A stretch of 64,000 bases of DNA from positions 3,782,001-3,846,000 of the forward strand of contig CP126200.1 of the NCBI GenBank assembly GCA_030272155.1, written 5' to 3'. Both the position numbers and the translations under genes were made by a program. Source of the stretch: Tetradesmus obliquus. Its lineage: Eukaryota; Chlorophyta; Chlorophyceae; Sphaeropleales; Scenedesmaceae. Below the pieces are notes generated by a model. That model saw only the letters and a list, made by a program, of their open reading frames with translations. It did no database searches and was not told where the DNA came from. Shown one piece after another: positions 1 through 13,700 of this stretch; within the stretch, counting starts at the first letter, position 1, and the number at the start of each line of letters is the position of its first letter.

Positions 1-1837
1 ACACAGAATGTCGAGTGGCTGGTGCAGGCCTGTACCGTTTGGTGACCGTCACTAAATTGTTACGTAAAAAGAGGCATTGTTACCGAGGCACTGGTTAGGT
101 TGCAGGGGCAGCAGTGACTGTTACTTTGCCAAAGCAGGCAAGAAAGACGACACAGCCTGCGCAGCACCACCAGGACAAAGCCGCTTGAGTGGCACGTTTT
201 CAATCAGACACCATGCAAAACACGTCATAAAGTAAACACGACTGCGCCACGAACACTTGGGATGCCGCAGCAGGATGTCCTCGCAGGACATGAATTCGAA
301 TGCTTTGACAGCTCAGCCGCAGGCTGTGGCAGCCACCTCCAAAGTTTGAAAGCAGCAGCTGAGGAGGTAGAAGCACACCACCTTGTGATGCGCCATGCCA
401 ATATGCAGCAGTGTGCTGTGCCTCCCTACGCTGCGTGAGCAGCTAGCTGCATGCAGAATGTCACCTTTACAATGTTGACGCAGATAAAAACACTAACGTC
501 AGGTGCGGTGCAAGTCGTTGACCGTAGAGCCGGACACTCTACAAGGCGGAGGTTGCTTCAGTAAAGCCATCGTTTTGTGGCGCCAGGCTTGCTGTGCATA
601 CAGCAAGCCCATGCAGTTATGCATCCTGATTGCAGCAGCAGCAATGCCGCGCGCAGGGGTACCCATTGAAGCATAAAGGCTGCTGTTAGGCAGCCGAAAC
701 ATATGCATGCACGATGCATGCCGTGACACATCTGCAACCGCAGACATGTGTGCAATCCACATGGGTAAATGATGTGCGCCACTACCACGCTGCATAGACA
801 TGCAGCAGTGTTGCTGAAAACCATGCTGATGGCTGGTCATTCAAATGTAGGGCGTTGGCGCTGCATCCCGCAGACTCAAAACGCCAAGCATACTGCAGCA
901 GCTACGAGCAGTAGTACTGCCATCCTCCTCACGTAAAATTGCAGCCTAAGACAGATCGCACGTCTAAGTAAAGCAATGCCACGGCCAACGACAACACGGG
1001 TGAAACATTTTGAGGACTGTTGCTTGTGAAAGCCGCAGAGCGGTTGGGTTCATGGGCATGATGCATGCGTAAGCAAAAGAAGCGCGTCAACCGTGTACAC
1101 ACAGCAACCACCAACAAATGACACGGCATAGACATACAGACATAGACATAGACACAGACCATGACAATAAAGGCAACCGCCCAAGCAGCTGCCTAGCTTG
1201 TCACCTCCTTTGAAGCAATCAAGAGCTGGCATATGCACGATGCCCTCCGTATGAGATTCCTCCCATGTCCGCCTGTGTCTGATGTGTACAGACTCTCAAG
1301 ACAGCATGTAGGGACCCCTGTACTGTATTCAAAGCCACAAGGAATGGAATGAAATGCCAGCCATCAAGAAATGCCAGCCATCAAGAAATGCAATCTCCAA
1401 AACATGAGCGCGCCATGGGTCAACAATGAATGTAGCGTAATGTGACTTGAGCAGCAAATATTGAACGAGGTCGCTGCGAGATGCAGACGCGTGTGAACCC
1501 CGCTACAGTAAATGCTGCTTTTACTCCTACAAGCGTAGCCCAAACACAACAGCTGTGGCGCAGCCACACACACGCTCTCCAATCATGCGAATCCACGACC
1601 CATACAGTTGTCTGCAATGCAGCACAACGGTCACAACATATGCAAAGCATCCACGCGTAACTCCCCTAGTCTGCAATGTGCAGCAGCAGGAGTAGCACCC
1701 AGCCTAGCAGGCTGATACTAGTGCCCAGTCCTGCTGTTATCAAGCGTTGCCTCTGCTCAGCTGGCCGCGTAGCAGGCCAGACAGGCGTGCCGAGCATGGC
1801 AATGTGTACTTGTGCAGTCTCTGTCGCAATCAGCAGC
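1..1837. other. Intergenic, no gene seen
   Basis: No open frame here shows conserved domains or consistent splice structure on either strand. A short GACATA-type simple repeat lies near 1130-1160. Positions 1364-1390 carry a direct repeat of a 16-bp segment. The right part, next to 1838, would be the 3' untranslated and downstream region of the subtilase on the minus strand. Confidence 0.6.
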
Positions 1838-4422
1838 TCAGAACTTCGCCCAAACCAGGTTGCCATAAAACTTGCTGTTGATGATGCTTGCTGTATCCCC
1901 AGCAAAGCCGTACCCAGCAGATAGCCCTAGCCGCTCCTTTGCTGCAGCCTGCAGCTTCGCAAGCTGACTAATACCTGTCGAGCCACTGCTGCACTTACCA
2001 GCCATGAAGCATGTTGCAGCCACTCCCGCCACATGCGGGCTTGCCATACTCGTCCCAGATAGCTCCCGATAACCGGATGCCTCCCTGAAATACGAAACTG
2101 TGCTCAGGATTGCATTGCCAGGCGCAGCGATGAGGCGAGCCTTGTCAGCTGCAGGTGCATCTGTCGGCAGGTAATTTGAGAAGCTGGACGCGCTGTTGCT
2201 TGCAGGATCCATGGAAGTGACAGCCACAACTGTTGGGCACGATGCTGGCAGGTACCCCCGCAAATCAGTGCCATAGTTTCCGGCCGCAGCGACCACCACG
2301 ATACCGGCATCGCTTGCCGCCTTAAACGGCGCGCACACGAGGTCCACCGTTGCCTGATAATCGGGATCCTCTGGCGGCATGTAAGCTGCCAGAGATAAGT
2401 TGATGACTTTGATGTTGGCCTTGGATTGGCCTTCTGAGCTTGCAGCCCACTCCACTGCTGCCATGGCATCTGACAGAGCCCCCACTCCCTCGCCGTCCAA
2501 CACTTTGAGGGAGTACAGTGCGACTCCGGGCGCAACACCAACGACACCAGCACCTGTGGAGATGCATCGAAGGGAGCAGGCAGAAAGGCAGAAATGGGCA
2601 GCATTTGGGGTCAGGCGGGTATTCAAAAGCAGAAACAGCTTGAGCATGCCACTTGACATGGGCTATGAACAAGCAGCAACCAGAAACAATTGGAGCTAGC
2701 ACTCCCTACTGTGTTAACAAACTTTTAAGCAACGTATGCCGAGCACCAAAACAACTACTTTCAAGCAGCGCAACAGCGCTGCGCACATAATGAATACAAT
2801 GCACAGCACTCACCGTTGTTGCGGGCTCCGATGATGCCAGCCACATGTGTGCCGTGGCCATATCTGTCCACGTCAGCATCTGCCACGTCACCAGCAACCT
2901 TGCTTGATGGCGTAACCCAAGAAGATCCTCCCACCAGATTCAGATCCGGGTGAGTGCCGTCAATCCCGCTGTCCACAACCCCAACCGCCACCTGCTGGCT
3001 TGCAGGCAAGCCCGCTGTGTTGAAGACACCAGCAGCAGCGCTGGCCGCTTCAATGCGGGTGATACCGGCTGGTAACTGCTCAGATGCTGCAATGGGGGAT
3101 CTAGGGAGGACTGGGCTGGGCTGGTCGGGAGTGACAGGCGTGGTGACAGTAGTGCCGCCTGTTGCGCCTGGGTTGCCGCCTGTTGCGGTGCAGATGCGGG
3201 TCGGCAGGCTGCCGGCATAGGTTGGGGCAATGCCGCTGCGTGGCGATGAGGCAGCAGGGGATAGGAGGCACCAGGGCAGGAGATGTGTCAGCAGGGGGAC
3301 ATGTGGCTGTGAACACAACACAGCATAGTGACAGTGACCAGCCAGGTATCGCCCAGGCATGCATGACCCACGGCTGCTGTGTTCCTGGCGTGAGTTAACT
3401 GCAACAGCTCGTGCACAGTACATGACATCTGAATATTCAATATCAATCAGCAGATCCAATCAGTGAGGGCTCACCAGCTGCCAAACCTCTGGCGGATGTA
3501 TGTAGCTCCATTCCTGGCGCTGCGTGCCAGCGACAGCACACACGCCACGCCATCCACCCGGATCGGCTTCAGCGTCACTTTGTCGACAGCCTGCACCATA
3601 GTGTACGAGATCTTTCCGCTGCCGCATGCATTGCCGCGCCACACAAGCTTTGTGCGAGGAGTCAAGCAACCCGGCCATGCAAACGCTGCATGAGGAGCAG
3701 CAGCGAGGCCCTTCTGCAGGTCTGTGCGCTGCACACATACTGCGGTCTGCTGGTGGGCGATGCGCCGGTCTGGCACTACTGCTTTGACTAGCTTAGAGGC
3801 CCTGATGTGCTGCACTGCTGCATCAGGGGCACTAATCAAAAGGGATTTGAGGATGGGAGCTGCTGCACTGCCAGTGGCTCCTACAGCTGCAGCTGCTGCT
3901 GCGTCAACCGCAGCGCTGTCACTGCTGCTGCCGCTGCTGCCGCCCATGGCTCGCAGGACAGTGAGTGGGCTTGCCTGGCCAGCCGCTGCTGTTGCTGCGC
4001 CGCTGCTGGCTGCATCAAGTGCTGCTTGCACTTCACTGACCAGCGCTGCGCCTGCTGCTGCTGCATCTGTCACATCCGCAGCCAGCTGCAGGATGTAGCG
4101 GCCCGGGATGATTTGTTCGCTCAATTCTGCAGCAAGTTGCGGAGGCGGAGGCAAGCGTTGAGTCGAGGCGTGCTCGAGGTGGCTTTCACAGTGAAGGCGT
4201 ATATGCTGCTGTTTCGCGGCTGGCGGGAAGTATGCCTGCATCCGCTGCGTCTTGTTTAAGCTGGAATTGCATTGATTGTCAACGAACTAAAGCATTACCT
4301 GGCGTCGCGGCTTCGCTTGCTTCTTGCACCAGCTGGCGATGACTCCTGGCGGTGGGCGCCAGTCTGCCGCTGACTAGAGGTGCAGCCAACAGAAGCGTAA
4401 CAAAGAACAATACTGCTGCCAT
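1838..4422 (-). CDS. Secreted subtilisin-like serine protease (S8)
   Basis: Four-exon model: 4422-4299, 4126-3475, 3235-2814, 2553-1838. It gives 1914 nt and 637 residues, and all junctions are GT-AG with matching phase. The ATG at 4422 opens a hydrophobic signal peptide (about residues 1-19). An inhibitor-I9-like propeptide follows ('GRYILQLA', about residues 45-190), then a Thr/Pro linker and the peptidase S8 domain. The catalytic set is complete: Asp347 in GVVDSGIDGTHP, His386 in GHGTHVAG, oxyanion Asn492 in AAAGN and Ser568 in GTSMASPHVAG. Family knowledge predicts autocatalytic removal of the propeptide and action in the secretory pathway or outside the cell. The C-terminus ends soon after the catalytic domain, so there is no membrane anchor. 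The substrate is unknown. The model is well supported; the exact signal cleavage site is not determined. Confidence 0.93.
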
Positions 4423-5572
4423 CGACGCAGCTCCCGTTCTGCTACTGCATGTGAGAAGGTAGATTCCTAGAGCTCATCTCTGTATTGCGTAGCTATATAA
4501 ACAATCGTCTGTCTAAACGTATGTTTCAAGTGGTCAGAATTCGTGCCAGTCTGGCCGGCAAGGGCCTGTGCTGGTTTATATGGGGGAGGAAATATGGCAG
4601 CCGAAGAGACGGGATGGCCAGTGGTAATCTTTGCTGGCTCGATAGTAGGCGTCACGGTGCTGTTGAAGACATTGAAAACTGTTATATCAACACTTACATA
4701 TTTTCAAGGCTTGACATAGCCTGCGGAGGTGCCGAGCAGCCCACACTCATGTACGAACAGTATATAAACTTGTAGCCAGGTTGAAGGGCACGGGCTCCAA
4801 CATGCTATCGAGCCTGTAGACGTCCTTAAAATAAATTTCTACGTACTTAATACATCATGTGAAGCACGAATCAGGCCGATAGGCACGGCATCCGCACCAT
4901 AGGAATTGATCACCAGGAGGTGCGTGTGGCATGGGACCGACATTCACCATGATGGTCTCGCCTCTAACAGCAGGCGCTCTGCGGCTCTCCTGACACTTAA
5001 CGCATAATATTGTGGCGCGGGCGGTGCTCGCAGGTCAACCAAGTGGTCAACGAACGCATCACAGCAGCTCTGCTTCCAGCTCAGCTTGCTGCCTGCATCT
5101 GCTCGTCATGCCTGCACCCATATGCCAGCGCGCAGCGATGCCTCGCAGGACACCTCTCATACGCGAGAAGTAGTCTATTCGGGCAGGCCTTGCAAGCATT
5201 TGATGGGCCGGCAGGCTTGTCATCATGACAGCCAGACTGCTGCTGTTCCCCTTCTGGCAGGAAAAGATGACCATGCCATGTTCCATGATGGATGACGGCC
5301 ACCACTGACTGCTGCAGGCGCCACGATTAAACGCTTTCACGGTGAGCTACAAGTCAGGTTCACCCATGTTCAACGCCGCGGCCCATACTACAACAACTGC
5401 ATGCCAGCTCCTGCCATCTGCCCATGCTGACATGCCACTGAAGCCATTTCGAATGTAAAGAGTCTTTACATGCACAAAGACCAACACGTGTCACACCAGC
5501 CAACGCGTGTCAACTCAGTAATGCAGCAGCTGTCAAACAACCAAATAGTAACTCCAGGATCACCATGCTGAG
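4423..5572. other. Intergenic between subtilase and cardiolipin synthase
   Basis: This stretch is upstream of the subtilase and downstream of cardiolipin synthase, both on the minus strand. It is comparatively AT-rich at 4480-4870, with a second TATA-like string near 4759-4768. I see no supported gene. Confidence 0.5.
4491..4500 (-). promoter_or_regulatory. TATA-like element upstream of the subtilase
   Basis: On the minus strand this reads GTTTATATAG-like and lies about 70 bp before the subtilase ATG at 4422. The position suits a core promoter with a short leader. The motif alone is weak evidence, and no transcript start is visible. Confidence 0.3.
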
Positions 5573-5804
5573 CTAAGCCTTGCTGCTGGCAAGCAGTCGG
5601 CCCGTCCAATGCAGGCGTGCGTACGCAGCAGCAGACGCAGCCGTCGTTGCTGCCACTGCTGCCTCCAATGCATCGAGCACCTCCTGCCCTGGCAGGCCCT
5701 GCCACTGCTGCGTCATGCAGCCAGCCACCAGCACCAGCACCAGTGCTGTGTTGACCTTGCTCACCATCAGCGGCTTGATGGCAGGCAGGCCAGCCTCTGC
5801 ACCA

Positions 5805-5848
<44 letters not shown>

Positions 5849-6898
5849 GCCTGTGGCGTCACCTGCACTGCTGCTGCTGCTGATTGTGCTGCTTGGCGGC
5901 TCCCCTGCTACATCTTCATGAGATGTAACCACATCCTGCTGCTGCTGCTGCTGCTGCTGGGGCACCGCAGCATCCACATCAAAGAATGCAGCCGCGCCCG
6001 GCCACCGCCCGCCAAACATGCGCAGCCGGTACACAAACATGCCAACCACCTGCGCACTGTCCCTACATACTATCAGCACTGCCAGCCAAGCAGGCAGCAT
6101 TCCGCTCCAGCCCATTGAGCCGACAACAGATGCAATCAGCACTTTGTCTGCCAGGGGATCCAAATATGACCCAAGCTTGGAGGTGTGACCCAAGCGGCGG
6201 GCTAGGTAGCCATCCGCCCAGTCGGTCACCTGCACAGCACAGTGCAAAGTGCATTGCAATGCGCAGGCATCAACAGAGAGTACAGGATGGGAGCATTATA
6301 ATTGACAAGCAGTGTGGGTGTCAGGCGCTGTGTAGGTACCCGTCTGCCCAGTCGGTCACCTGCACAGCGTGGTGTGAGGCGCATAGCGATTGCGCAGACG
6401 TTAGCAGAGAGTACATGGGTGAAGCAGGCATGCAGAGACAGCTGTGTGGGTGTGGGGAGCTATGTAGGTGTGAGTGTGGGTGTGGTGGTTGGTACATGCC
6501 TATGCAGGAAGGGCACTCCAGAGGACTTACACGGCGCCATCAGGAGCAGTGTGGCGACTTCCTGTGCTGAAATGCGAAAGAAAAGCAGGCAACCCTGGCG
6601 CACGTTCAGCAGGTGGCCTGCGCTACATACCAGGTAGCCACCACTAGCATGGCAGCGCAGCATGGCAGCGCAGCATGCCGCACAGCATTCAGCACAGCAT
6701 GCCGCACAGCACGCCGCGCAGCATGCCGCACAGTGATCAGCACAGCATGCCGCACAGCATGCAGCACAGCATGCAGCGCAGCATGCAGCGCAGCGCGGCG
6801 CGCATTGCTGCAACGCAAGATGCAGGACATGGCAGCAGTAGTGTGTCTGCTGGCCAGCAGACGCATGCCTAAACAGTCATTGCCTAAGCCTCAGGGCC

Positions 6899-6961
<63 letters not shown>

Positions 6962-7273
6962 CCCCACTCACCCCTGCAGCTGCTGTCAGTGCAAAGGCCA
7001 GGGGCCACTGCTGAGTCAGCACCAGGTGGGCAGCCACGGGCCCTGACAGCACCCGGGACAGCGACAGCAGATTGGGAAGGCTGGTCCAGGAGGCACCTGG
7101 CACCTGCTGCTGCTGCTGCTGCTGCTGAGGGGTAGCTGGTGTGTGTTTGCTAGGTGCATCGGGCTGCTGCTGCAGGTGCTGGAGCCGCACCCGTTGCTGC
7201 TGGTCCTGGTGATAGCAGCAGTGCTGCTGGTGCAGGTGTGGACGTCGTTGCATCAGCATTGTCCAAGATGTTC

Positions 7274-7308
<35 letters not shown>

Positions 7309-7426
7309 TATGCTTTGTGGCCAGCACAAAGAGCTGGTGCATGGTGCATCTGCTGCTGGCAGCAGCTCCAGGCAGCGCTGCTGCGCCAGCGTTGCTGCTG
7401 CCAGTGAGGCAGGTCAGGCACGGCAG

Positions 7427-7457
<31 letters not shown>

Positions 7458-7901
7458 CTGGTGGCCAGTGCAGTGCGACCTCTGCTCATTAGGGATGCTT
7501 CCATTGTTCTTGATGCCTGCAAACCGCACAGCGCATGGGTTGCACACTCGATTGAAGTTGAGTGTCGTGGCCGATTGCGCAGGAGCTCACTGCATTCCAA
7601 CAGCTGGGCTGGCCAAATGGGTGCTTGTGCTTGTGCAGCAATAAATAAATATGTTTTAATAACATCAGTGAGTTATGTGGGGTGGTGTCTGTGACTCACT
7701 TGCACCAGCATTGAACCAGGCCCTCCAGCTGCTGCTGCTGTTGCTGCTGCTGCTGAATGCAGCATTGCTTGCTTGCTGCAATTGGGACAGGGCTACGCAC
7801 GTAGCTCCTGGGAAGTGGCTGTGAGATGCACCGTTGCTGCTTCGCGGCAGACGCCCGAAGATCTGAACGCCTCGTATCAACAGGCGTGTCTTGGGCGCCA
7901 T
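5573..7901 (-). CDS. CLS: Cardiolipin synthase (CMP-forming), mitochondrial
   Basis: Three exons, 7901-7700, 7516-6972 and 6229-5573, give 1404 nt and 467 residues with all phases matching. It joins CDP-diacylglycerol and phosphatidylglycerol to make cardiolipin in the inner mitochondrial membrane. The first exon (ATG at 7901) is basic and Ser-rich with no acids near its start, like a mitochondrial presequence. The membrane core starts with SLPNLLSLSRVLSGP. The CDP-alcohol phosphatidyltransferase signature spans residues 252-277, with the four metal-binding Asp at 252, 255, 273 and 277 (DWADGYLARR then GSYLDPLADK). The C-terminal SKVNTALVLVLVAG matches plant CLS. Oddities are a Gln-rich stretch of about 150 residues between presequence and catalytic core, and a 13-Ala run before SKVNT. 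A PGP synthase would be the alternative, but the SYLDPLADK and SKVNT motifs favour CLS. Confidence 0.92.
6331..6360 (-). repeat. Echo of the CLS exon 3 acceptor edge
   Basis: On the minus strand this repeats the acceptor and first codons of exon 3 (ctgtgcag then GTGACCGACTGGGC), 130 bp upstream of the genuine junction at 6229/6230. Translation from the echo continues VTDWADGY and then meets a stop within four codons, so it cannot replace the real exon. The surrounding 6360-6420 also resembles the intron at 6230-6290. Confidence 0.8.
6651..6802. repeat. GCAGCATGC-type minisatellite in a CLS intron
   Basis: Imperfect tandem copies of a roughly 10-15 bp unit built on GCAGCATGCCGCACA and GCAGCATGCAGC fill most of the middle of the second CLS intron. 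Confidence 0.85.
6900..6961. repeat. (CAG)n tract, about 20 units, in a CLS intron
   Basis: A near-perfect trinucleotide tract reads (CTG)n on the gene strand. It begins about ten bases after the exon 2 donor (GTGAGT at 6971-6966). It is intronic in this model, although the frame could read through it as poly-Leu. Confidence 0.95.
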
Positions 7902-10678
7902 GCTCGCCGACTCTGCCTTCGTGTGCAACCGGCAACGACAACAAGCGCACAAGTTGCTGATTGACGCAAAGCACTGCAAATCGTCGTGCTTGTTGAAGTA
8001 CCAGCGAGTTTGCTGTGACTCGCAGGGTTGTCAGCACAGGGTGCTGACCTGGCGAGGTTCAAACTTTGCAGCTGGCAGCGACTGCTGTCTTGTTGGAAAA
8101 GCGAGCAGCAAAACTGCACCAAACCAGCTGTATATGTATACGGGTGCTCTATATCTGTACAACAGTTACAGGCACGCCATGCAACACGCCACACTGGTTG
8201 CTGCTAAACGTCACCCCTGTTGCGTGCATGCACACGGACGCATTCAGCAGCCATCACAACACTGACCATCGCCGGGACTGTTGTTGAGCCAAGTGTACAA
8301 CGAAGCTGGATGCTCCACACCGTGTGCTGCACGTGCGGCATCGCATTTGGCCATTCTGGAAGCAGCAGTGAATACGAAATCCAAACCCAGGGCAGCTGAC
8401 ACCCTTGCGCCGCAAACACAGAGGAGACACTGTACGCTCCTCGCCTGACCGACCCTCCTAATACATGCAGCAGCATCCAGCAGATGCCTCTGACAAACGA
8501 TGCCATGCTTGCTGCATTAGCCCCGAATGTTATGGTAAAAAAATGCACCACCAGAACACAACACATATTGTGGGTGTTGTTGCATACACAAGGCCGGCAG
8601 GACTGCTTGGCAGCTGGCAGCACTTGTGATGACGACATCGCAACACACGGGCCTTACATGCCAAGCAGCAGCAGCATATGTTATCCGCACTGCTTGCCGC
8701 AAGCCCTCATGCAGCCCCTTTTCATTGTACAAGAAGCACGCTGAGCAGAGCTTTTGATTCACCCGCCACCAGCACCCGCAACAGCCGCGATCAGCACAGC
8801 AAGAGCTGAATGCAGGGATCCGCAGCACCTCGCAACGTTGTTAACATCACACGACTGTTGTGGTGCTGTGGCGTCTGGCCGTTCTGCAGGCAGCACGGCA
8901 ACGCCGTTGCACATCGCCCGTAACACTGCGTTAGTAACAACCAAAGTAACAACCAACATGCTGAGACGACATTCGCGCCACACCAACCATCCCAGCGTAG
9001 TACATGCTTTGTGGGATAAATATGCACACACCTATGGCTATGATATTGATTAACCTGCGTTGGAAATGTAGCTGTGCTGCATTGCTAGACTGTCCATCTT
9101 TGCATTGCAGCGCTGCGCACCCAAAGCAGTACATACCACTGTTGCTTCAGGAGCACCAGCACACCACCCCCTCAGCAAGCATCGACAGCTGCTGTTGTAA
9201 AACACAACACACAACAGTTGAATGGTGTGAGCCTCAAGTCTGCCAAGGGTGCACGCCATTGCTGTGTGTAGATAAAGATGCCCGTACATGCAGCGCAAAC
9301 ACAATGCTAAAATACGGCCAGTCCTCGCGTCAGTGCTCCCTTAACATCCTGGTTCTGTGCGCGCCATGCATTTCTCTGGCAGCGCGTAAAGCCCTCTCAA
9401 ACAACAGACACACAGCACAACTAACAGCTGACAACACACCAGCGCTGCAACAAGAGCACGTTGCAACAAGGGTGAGCATCAGTGCTGCTGTAGCTGAACA
9501 AACAGCGCTACATATTGGCACTGACGGTTGCAGCAATGTGCTCCTTCATTCCTCCCTCCCAGCCAACCTGACAACACTGGTCGCCACGCATTACTGCCGC
9601 TGCTACCATCTACCATCCAAGGTTGTGTTGCGTGACGACTGCGCAAAGTGTGAGAAAGGGCCTTTCCGGGCATGGTGTCAGTGCAGGTGGCAATTATGCG
9701 CGCCGCCACTGGTGTAATCGAAATGCAGGATGACGCCCAAGCAGTGCAACCAGGGGGCAAAGCACCAGACAAAGAAACGCGAGAGGTGCCGCCTGGACAA
9801 CCAGGAAAAGGCTGACAGGACAACTGGAAGAGGGCTGACAGAAAAGGTTTGCGCGCAGGGCGGGTATGACAAGACGGTCTGAGGCCAGCAGATGCAATGC
9901 AAGGCCATATATATGCAAGTCACAGTGTCTGCTTCAGTGGATACGGTGACAGACGCCGCCTGCTGCATCCAGCATGCAACCACAGCGGTCCAAAAGGCAG
10001 CTGCGGTAACACCGATCAGCTCAAACACCCACCACTACACTAAGCAGACAGCCACGACCCAGTGAGCCTAGCCAAGTGCAATGCAGTCCTCACTACAACA
10101 AGTGCCACCGCTGCCGATTGATGCCTCGCGCATTCTATGTGCTGTCTGGAGAACTGGCACATACACATACATACACAAACTGTGAACACAAACACAAACA
10201 CACACAAACACACGCATGCACAGCTCGCCACAGCACCTGGGGTGTGTGTCCAGTCAGCAGCCACACAAGCACCCGCAGAGCCATCCTGCAGCATGTAAGC
10301 ACATACCCGACAGCCGCAACCAAAAAAATGCAAGAACACGCAGCATCAAACGCAAGCCAATCCAGCCACTGACTCTCGCTCTCGTGGCTGGTTTCACGAG
10401 CCTTTGACTCCAAAATACAACGGCCGCATATCGTACCGCAGGTGAAGTGCTGCAGTACAGAGATCCTGACGGCGTAACGCACCACGTGAAGGCGTGCTCT
10501 GTACTGCTGAAAGTGTGCGCTGCCAACAAAGCAAACAAGTGTGGTGCTGTTGACGCGCATCGCCGCAATAGCTTGGCCAAAGCGCCAGCAACATAAGCCA
10601 AGCGGAAAGACTCTGAAAGCACACATCATGTTCCGTCAAGCAAGTGCAACCCTCGCATGCAGCACCGCAATAACAAGA

Positions 10679-10709
<31 letters not shown>

Positions 10710-13700
10710 CGTCAGCATTGTGACTGCTCTCCTGGTCCTACGGTCAACCCTCGTCATCCTTCGATTCCTTCCGCTGATGGCTGCGGGGAAGGCAAACAGC
10801 CACACAAAAGCAGTATAATAATGGAGCAGCAACAACAAACCTGCCGGCTCAGCTGTTGCAGCTGGGTGCTTCAAGGGCCCCCAAGTATCTGCTGAACAGC
10901 TCAACCTCTCGTCTCCGCTGCAAGCTGCGCGTTAAAACAAAGCAGCCTCGCGGTACACCACCACACATATGCTGCCGCCATTGCCGCAAGTGTCTCAACA
11001 ACTCACAAAACACAACGCAGGAGGAAGAATGTGGGCAGCTGGGCATACTTGAGCCATAAATATGCAACAGATATACGTGAGCAGCATGATAGATTTGTAT
11101 GATAGATAAAGACCGCTCGCTGGCCGCAACACGCTGCAAGATTTTGCGACGGAACGCAGAGCATTGCCTGCGGAGTCTCACGCTGCACACATGCATGCAT
11201 GCATGCATGCATGCTTGCATCATGCATGGGAATAATGCACCCTACCAGTCTACTTTCACTGGTCCCCGTGAACAAAAACAAGCAAACAACCCCATGTATG
11301 TATAACCTGCCAGCGAAGCACCTAACCCAGAGTAACATGTCATAACATGCTACGCATGTCACGCATGCATGGTACAGCTGCATACACGGCAAGCAGCCGA
11401 GCCGGCAGCGATCGTCCCACGATCCAACACATACACACACACAAACAAAAAGGGATGCCCAAAAGCTGTCAGCGGATGGAGAGTTGAGGCTCTCCATCTA
11501 CCCAGGGGCTGGCAGCCGCAGCAGCACCAACACAACTACAGAAACAACCACCAGCAACAATGCCCTGGCCGTGCCGGTGCCTTTCATTGCCCAGCTAGGC
11601 GAACTGTCAAAACCAACTCCCGATGCTACGCCCTGAAGAGCCGCAGCAGCAGACACAGCGCCCAGATATGTGTAGCAGCCCGCTGCATGCGAGCACACTC
11701 CCCAGCACCCCTGAAATGCAGTCGGAAGGTGTCCTGCCCTCTTTGGAACCTCGGCATTCCAGGATTGGCTGGCCGGCACACTTGACTAGCCCTGCATTGA
11801 ACCCAAAAGAGCAAACACAAAAGGAACGCGCCGCACCCAGCTGTCGCAGCTGCATCCTCGTATGGAATCCAAACAAGATGCATGCGAGATACACCATTGC
11901 TGTAGCCCTGCTGCGCAACAGTGCTGTGCCATGCAAGCACAGTACAGTAACAAAGCGAGCGCAGCACATGGGAAGCTGCACCATCCATGCACCCCAGGTG
12001 GCACCTGCAGCGGCAGCAAGTGCTGTGCTGTGATGCAGCACGCCACGCGGCAAAAACACATCGGCAAAAGTTGCCGCGCATCCAACAGACAACACCCCAA
12101 ATAGATAGACATACTAATGGCTGGCAACTAAACAACGGGATGAGGAGCAGAGCCGCGCAGGAGCACCAGTACGATCCATCAACAGCATCAACCCCCTTAA
12201 ACAATGCCACACCAAACAAGCTCTCTGGTCCCAGGCTGAATGCCTACACTGGATGCAGTGCTCTGACCATCAGCAGCAGCTGCAGCCAGACACACCCTGC
12301 TGCTGCTGCTTGCTGCTGCTGCTGCTGCAATGCAGAGGATCATGATCATGAGACTATTCAGCTGCTGCTGCTGCTGCTGCTGCTTGCTGCTGCTGCTGCA
12401 ATGCAGAGGATCATGAGACTATTCAGCTTCAAGCGGCGCAACTAAGAAGCAGCAGCTCGCCCAGCGTTCAACAGCGAACAACGGCACCCAGCAGCTGCCA
12501 GTAACTGTGTCCAGCCACCCCTCAACTCTAAGGTTGCTAGCTCTCCCAGCAAACAGCAGTTCAAGAGCACAGCAGCCATCACAAAGAGCGACATGTAGTC
12601 CTGGCCACGCGTTCTGAGGCAAGACATGTCACCCTGTATAGCCCTAGCATGGATGCTTTAAGGCTCCAGGGCACAAAAAGCTGCTGCGTTCTACCATCAC
12701 TGACTGCTGCCGTTCACAACAACCATACATCCAACAAATGCGGCAATTCCAAATCCGTTTTGGTGGTTCTGAACAGCACAAGTCGCACGCCAAGCATGGG
12801 ATCGCATGCCCGGCACAGCACGCAATGCAGTTGAATTTGACACCATGCACGGCTCAGAGCACGCAGTGCAACCCACACTACCAAGCAAGCCAGGCTGAGC
12901 AACAACGGCTAGCCACACTATTGGTCGAATGGGCGCTTGCACTGTAATGTGCACTCCCAGTACAGCCCCCACATTGTATCAGCACCATTCCATCAACCTG
13001 TCACACAGCGCCGTTGTTCCGTGATCGGCCCAGCTGGCCACACATAACATGTTATAACAAGCACATAACATGTTAAATAACAACCATACTTTCTTTTGTA
13101 ATTATCTCCCGGAAGATATTGACCCAGCTGTACGAGCATGCAGTGTTGCACGCGCCCAAAGACAGAGCACTACAGCACCACAGTACTGCTAGCACTGCCC
13201 GGTTTTGTGCTGCACCACATGCAGCAGCTGCAGGCTACAGCGCCGCCTGACATACATGCAGCCCCTGTAGTCCCAAAGCCACCCTTGCTGCTGCTGCTGC
13301 TGGCAAGGTCTGGCGGGCCAGAACCGGTGCTGGCAGTCAGAACAACTCCCCAGGATGTGATACGAAATGTAACACATAACGTACAACTAGAGATAGTACA
13401 AGCCTGCTGGCACATGCAGCAAGGTGACGCAAGGCTTCCCTGGCCTGCATGGATGCGCACCCCAAGAATCAAAGCCGGAGCAGCAGCAACCAGCCATGCG
13501 ATACTAGCTGCTGCTGCTGCTGCTGCTGCATTGCAGCAACATGCTGCTGTCCCGTGCCAGGCAATTCATATGCTAGGCTCACACGCAACAACGTGGACTG
13601 AGCAGCAGCTGCAGCTGCTGCAAACCCCGCTGGCAGGTTATGCATTGATGCCGATCAACGGGCATGCAAACACGCCAAGCGGACTCAACCACCGACAAAC

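Noticed and set aside
6541-6600. Possible small exon in the second CLS intron
   Set aside because: It has an acceptor-like TTTCAG, but the in-phase reading meets a stop after eight codons; the neighbouring exons already join in phase.
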